From Lachnospiraceae bacterium (GTDB lineage Bacteria > Bacillota > Clostridia > Lachnospirales > Lachnospiraceae), in assembly GCA_016282215.1 (NCBI GenBank), contig JAEEKC010000142.1, positions 1-14,529 on the forward strand: 14,529 nt of DNA, read 5' to 3'. Position 1 is the stretch's first letter. Every line of letters starts with the position of its first letter. This document shows, piece by piece, positions 14,019 to 14,529 of this stretch. The translations under genes and the position numbers were made by a program. Below the pieces are notes generated by a model. The model was not told the origin of the DNA. It ran no database searches and saw only the letters and a program-made list of their open reading frames with translations.

Positions 14019-14529
14019 TTATTTTGCGCTGATGTAACCCTTAGCCTTCAGAAGCTCTGCGCAAAGTACGGCTCCGCCTGCGGCACCGCGAAGGGTGTTG
14101 TGGGAAAGACCAACGAACTTCCAGTCATAAATGGTATCTTCGCGAAGTCTTCCGATGGAAATGCCCATGCCACCTTCAAAGTCAACATCCAGGGCTACCT
14201 GCGGCCTGTTCTCTTCTTCCATGTAACGGATGAACTGCTTCGGTGCGCTGGGCAGGTTCAGGGCCTGCGGCTCGCCGCTCAGGGAGGTCATTGCCTCGAT
14301 CAACTGTTCCTTGGTCGCTTTTTTACGCAGTTTTACAAAAACGGATGCGGTATGACCGTTCAGCACCGGCACACGGATGCACTGGCATGAGATCTTCGGC
14401 TCTGCTGCTTTGACGATCTCGCCGTTTTCCACCTTGCCGAATACACGGAGCGGCTCCTGCTCGCTCTTTTCTTCCTCACCGCCGATGTAAGGGATCACAT
14501 TGCCTTCCATCTCCGGCCAGTCTGCAAAA
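14019..14529 (-). CDS. asd: Aspartate-semialdehyde dehydrogenase, C-terminal part (gene runs off the right edge)
   Basis: This enzyme makes aspartate 4-semialdehyde from aspartyl phosphate, the branch point to lysine, diaminopimelate, threonine and methionine. The 170 codons in the window contain FADWPEMEGNVIPYIGGEEE at the edge and SCQCIRVPVLNGHTASVFV. That stretch holds the arginine and histidine of the RVPVxxGH substrate-binding signature. The gene ends with KFVGLSHNTLRGAAGGAVL followed by CAELLKAKGYISAK. The wording matches the archaeal/fungal-like class of the family (about 360 residues), so about half is missing beyond the window, including the catalytic cysteine. The open frame continues upstream of the methionine at 14510, so that methionine is not the start. 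No terminator is seen before the EAL gene. Confidence 0.95.
   Translation of the reverse strand, partial: FADWPEMEGNVIPYIGGEEEKSEQEPLRVFGKVENGEIVKAAEPKISCQCIRVPVLNGHTASVFVKLRKKATKEQLIEAMTSLSGEPQALNLPSAPKQFIRYMEEENRPQVALDVDFEGGMGISIGRLREDTIYDWKFVGLSHNTLRGAAGGAVLCAELLKAKGYISAK

Overview
The window looks like chromosomal DNA from a gut-type Lachnospiraceae or related Clostridia. This rests on the RecA sequence and its Bacillus-type SOS boxes, the strong AGGAGG ribosome binding sites, the moderate GC content, the giant secreted protein built from Listeria-Bacteroides (InlB B-type) repeats with a BspA-type leucine-rich end, and two copies of the GC-rich AGGCCCCTCATC...GGGGGAAG intergenic repeat that I recall from such genomes. 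No tRNA, rRNA, CRISPR array, insertion sequence, phage or plasmid gene was seen.

Layout from left to right. (1) 1-617, minus: the first 205 codons of recA, running off the left edge, with a near-consensus sigma-A promoter that carries one strong and one weaker LexA box. (2) 618-1174: an intergenic stretch of weak inverted repeats, ending with the terminator of the next gene. (3) 1175-5935, minus: a 1586-residue exported surface protein. (4) 5936-6302: a divergent control region with two promoters and several palindromes. (5) 6303-7478, plus: a helix-turn-helix protein with a large unassigned C-terminal region. (6) 7479-7668: a composite dispersed repeat with a probable terminator and a short tandem repeat, between convergent genes. 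(7) 7669-8376, 8432-10576 and 10632-12014, all minus with gaps of about 55 bases: an AAA-type ATPase, DNA topoisomerase III and a GlmU-like left-handed beta-helix protein, probably one operon in that order. (8) 12015-12146: a second copy of the dispersed repeat. (9) 12147-13937, minus: a PAS-like/degenerate GGDEF/intact EAL protein, predicted to degrade cyclic di-GMP. (10) 14019-14529, minus: the C-terminal part of aspartate-semialdehyde dehydrogenase, running off the right edge.

Most of this is housekeeping or signalling. The part most likely to be under-described is 1175-7478: a helix-turn-helix protein with an uncharacterised sensor-like C-terminus, transcribed away from a giant surface protein across a 367-base region. 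That region holds a 21-bp inverted repeat over the surface-gene -35 box and a cluster of three GACAAA/TTTGTC half-sites. A regulator-target pair fits this arrangement but is an inference. A second interesting unit is the ATPase-topoisomerase III pair. The ATPase has a DUF234-type C-terminus whose nuclease-like motif appears degraded. Topoisomerase III carries an acidic low-complexity insert and departs from consensus in two conserved motifs.
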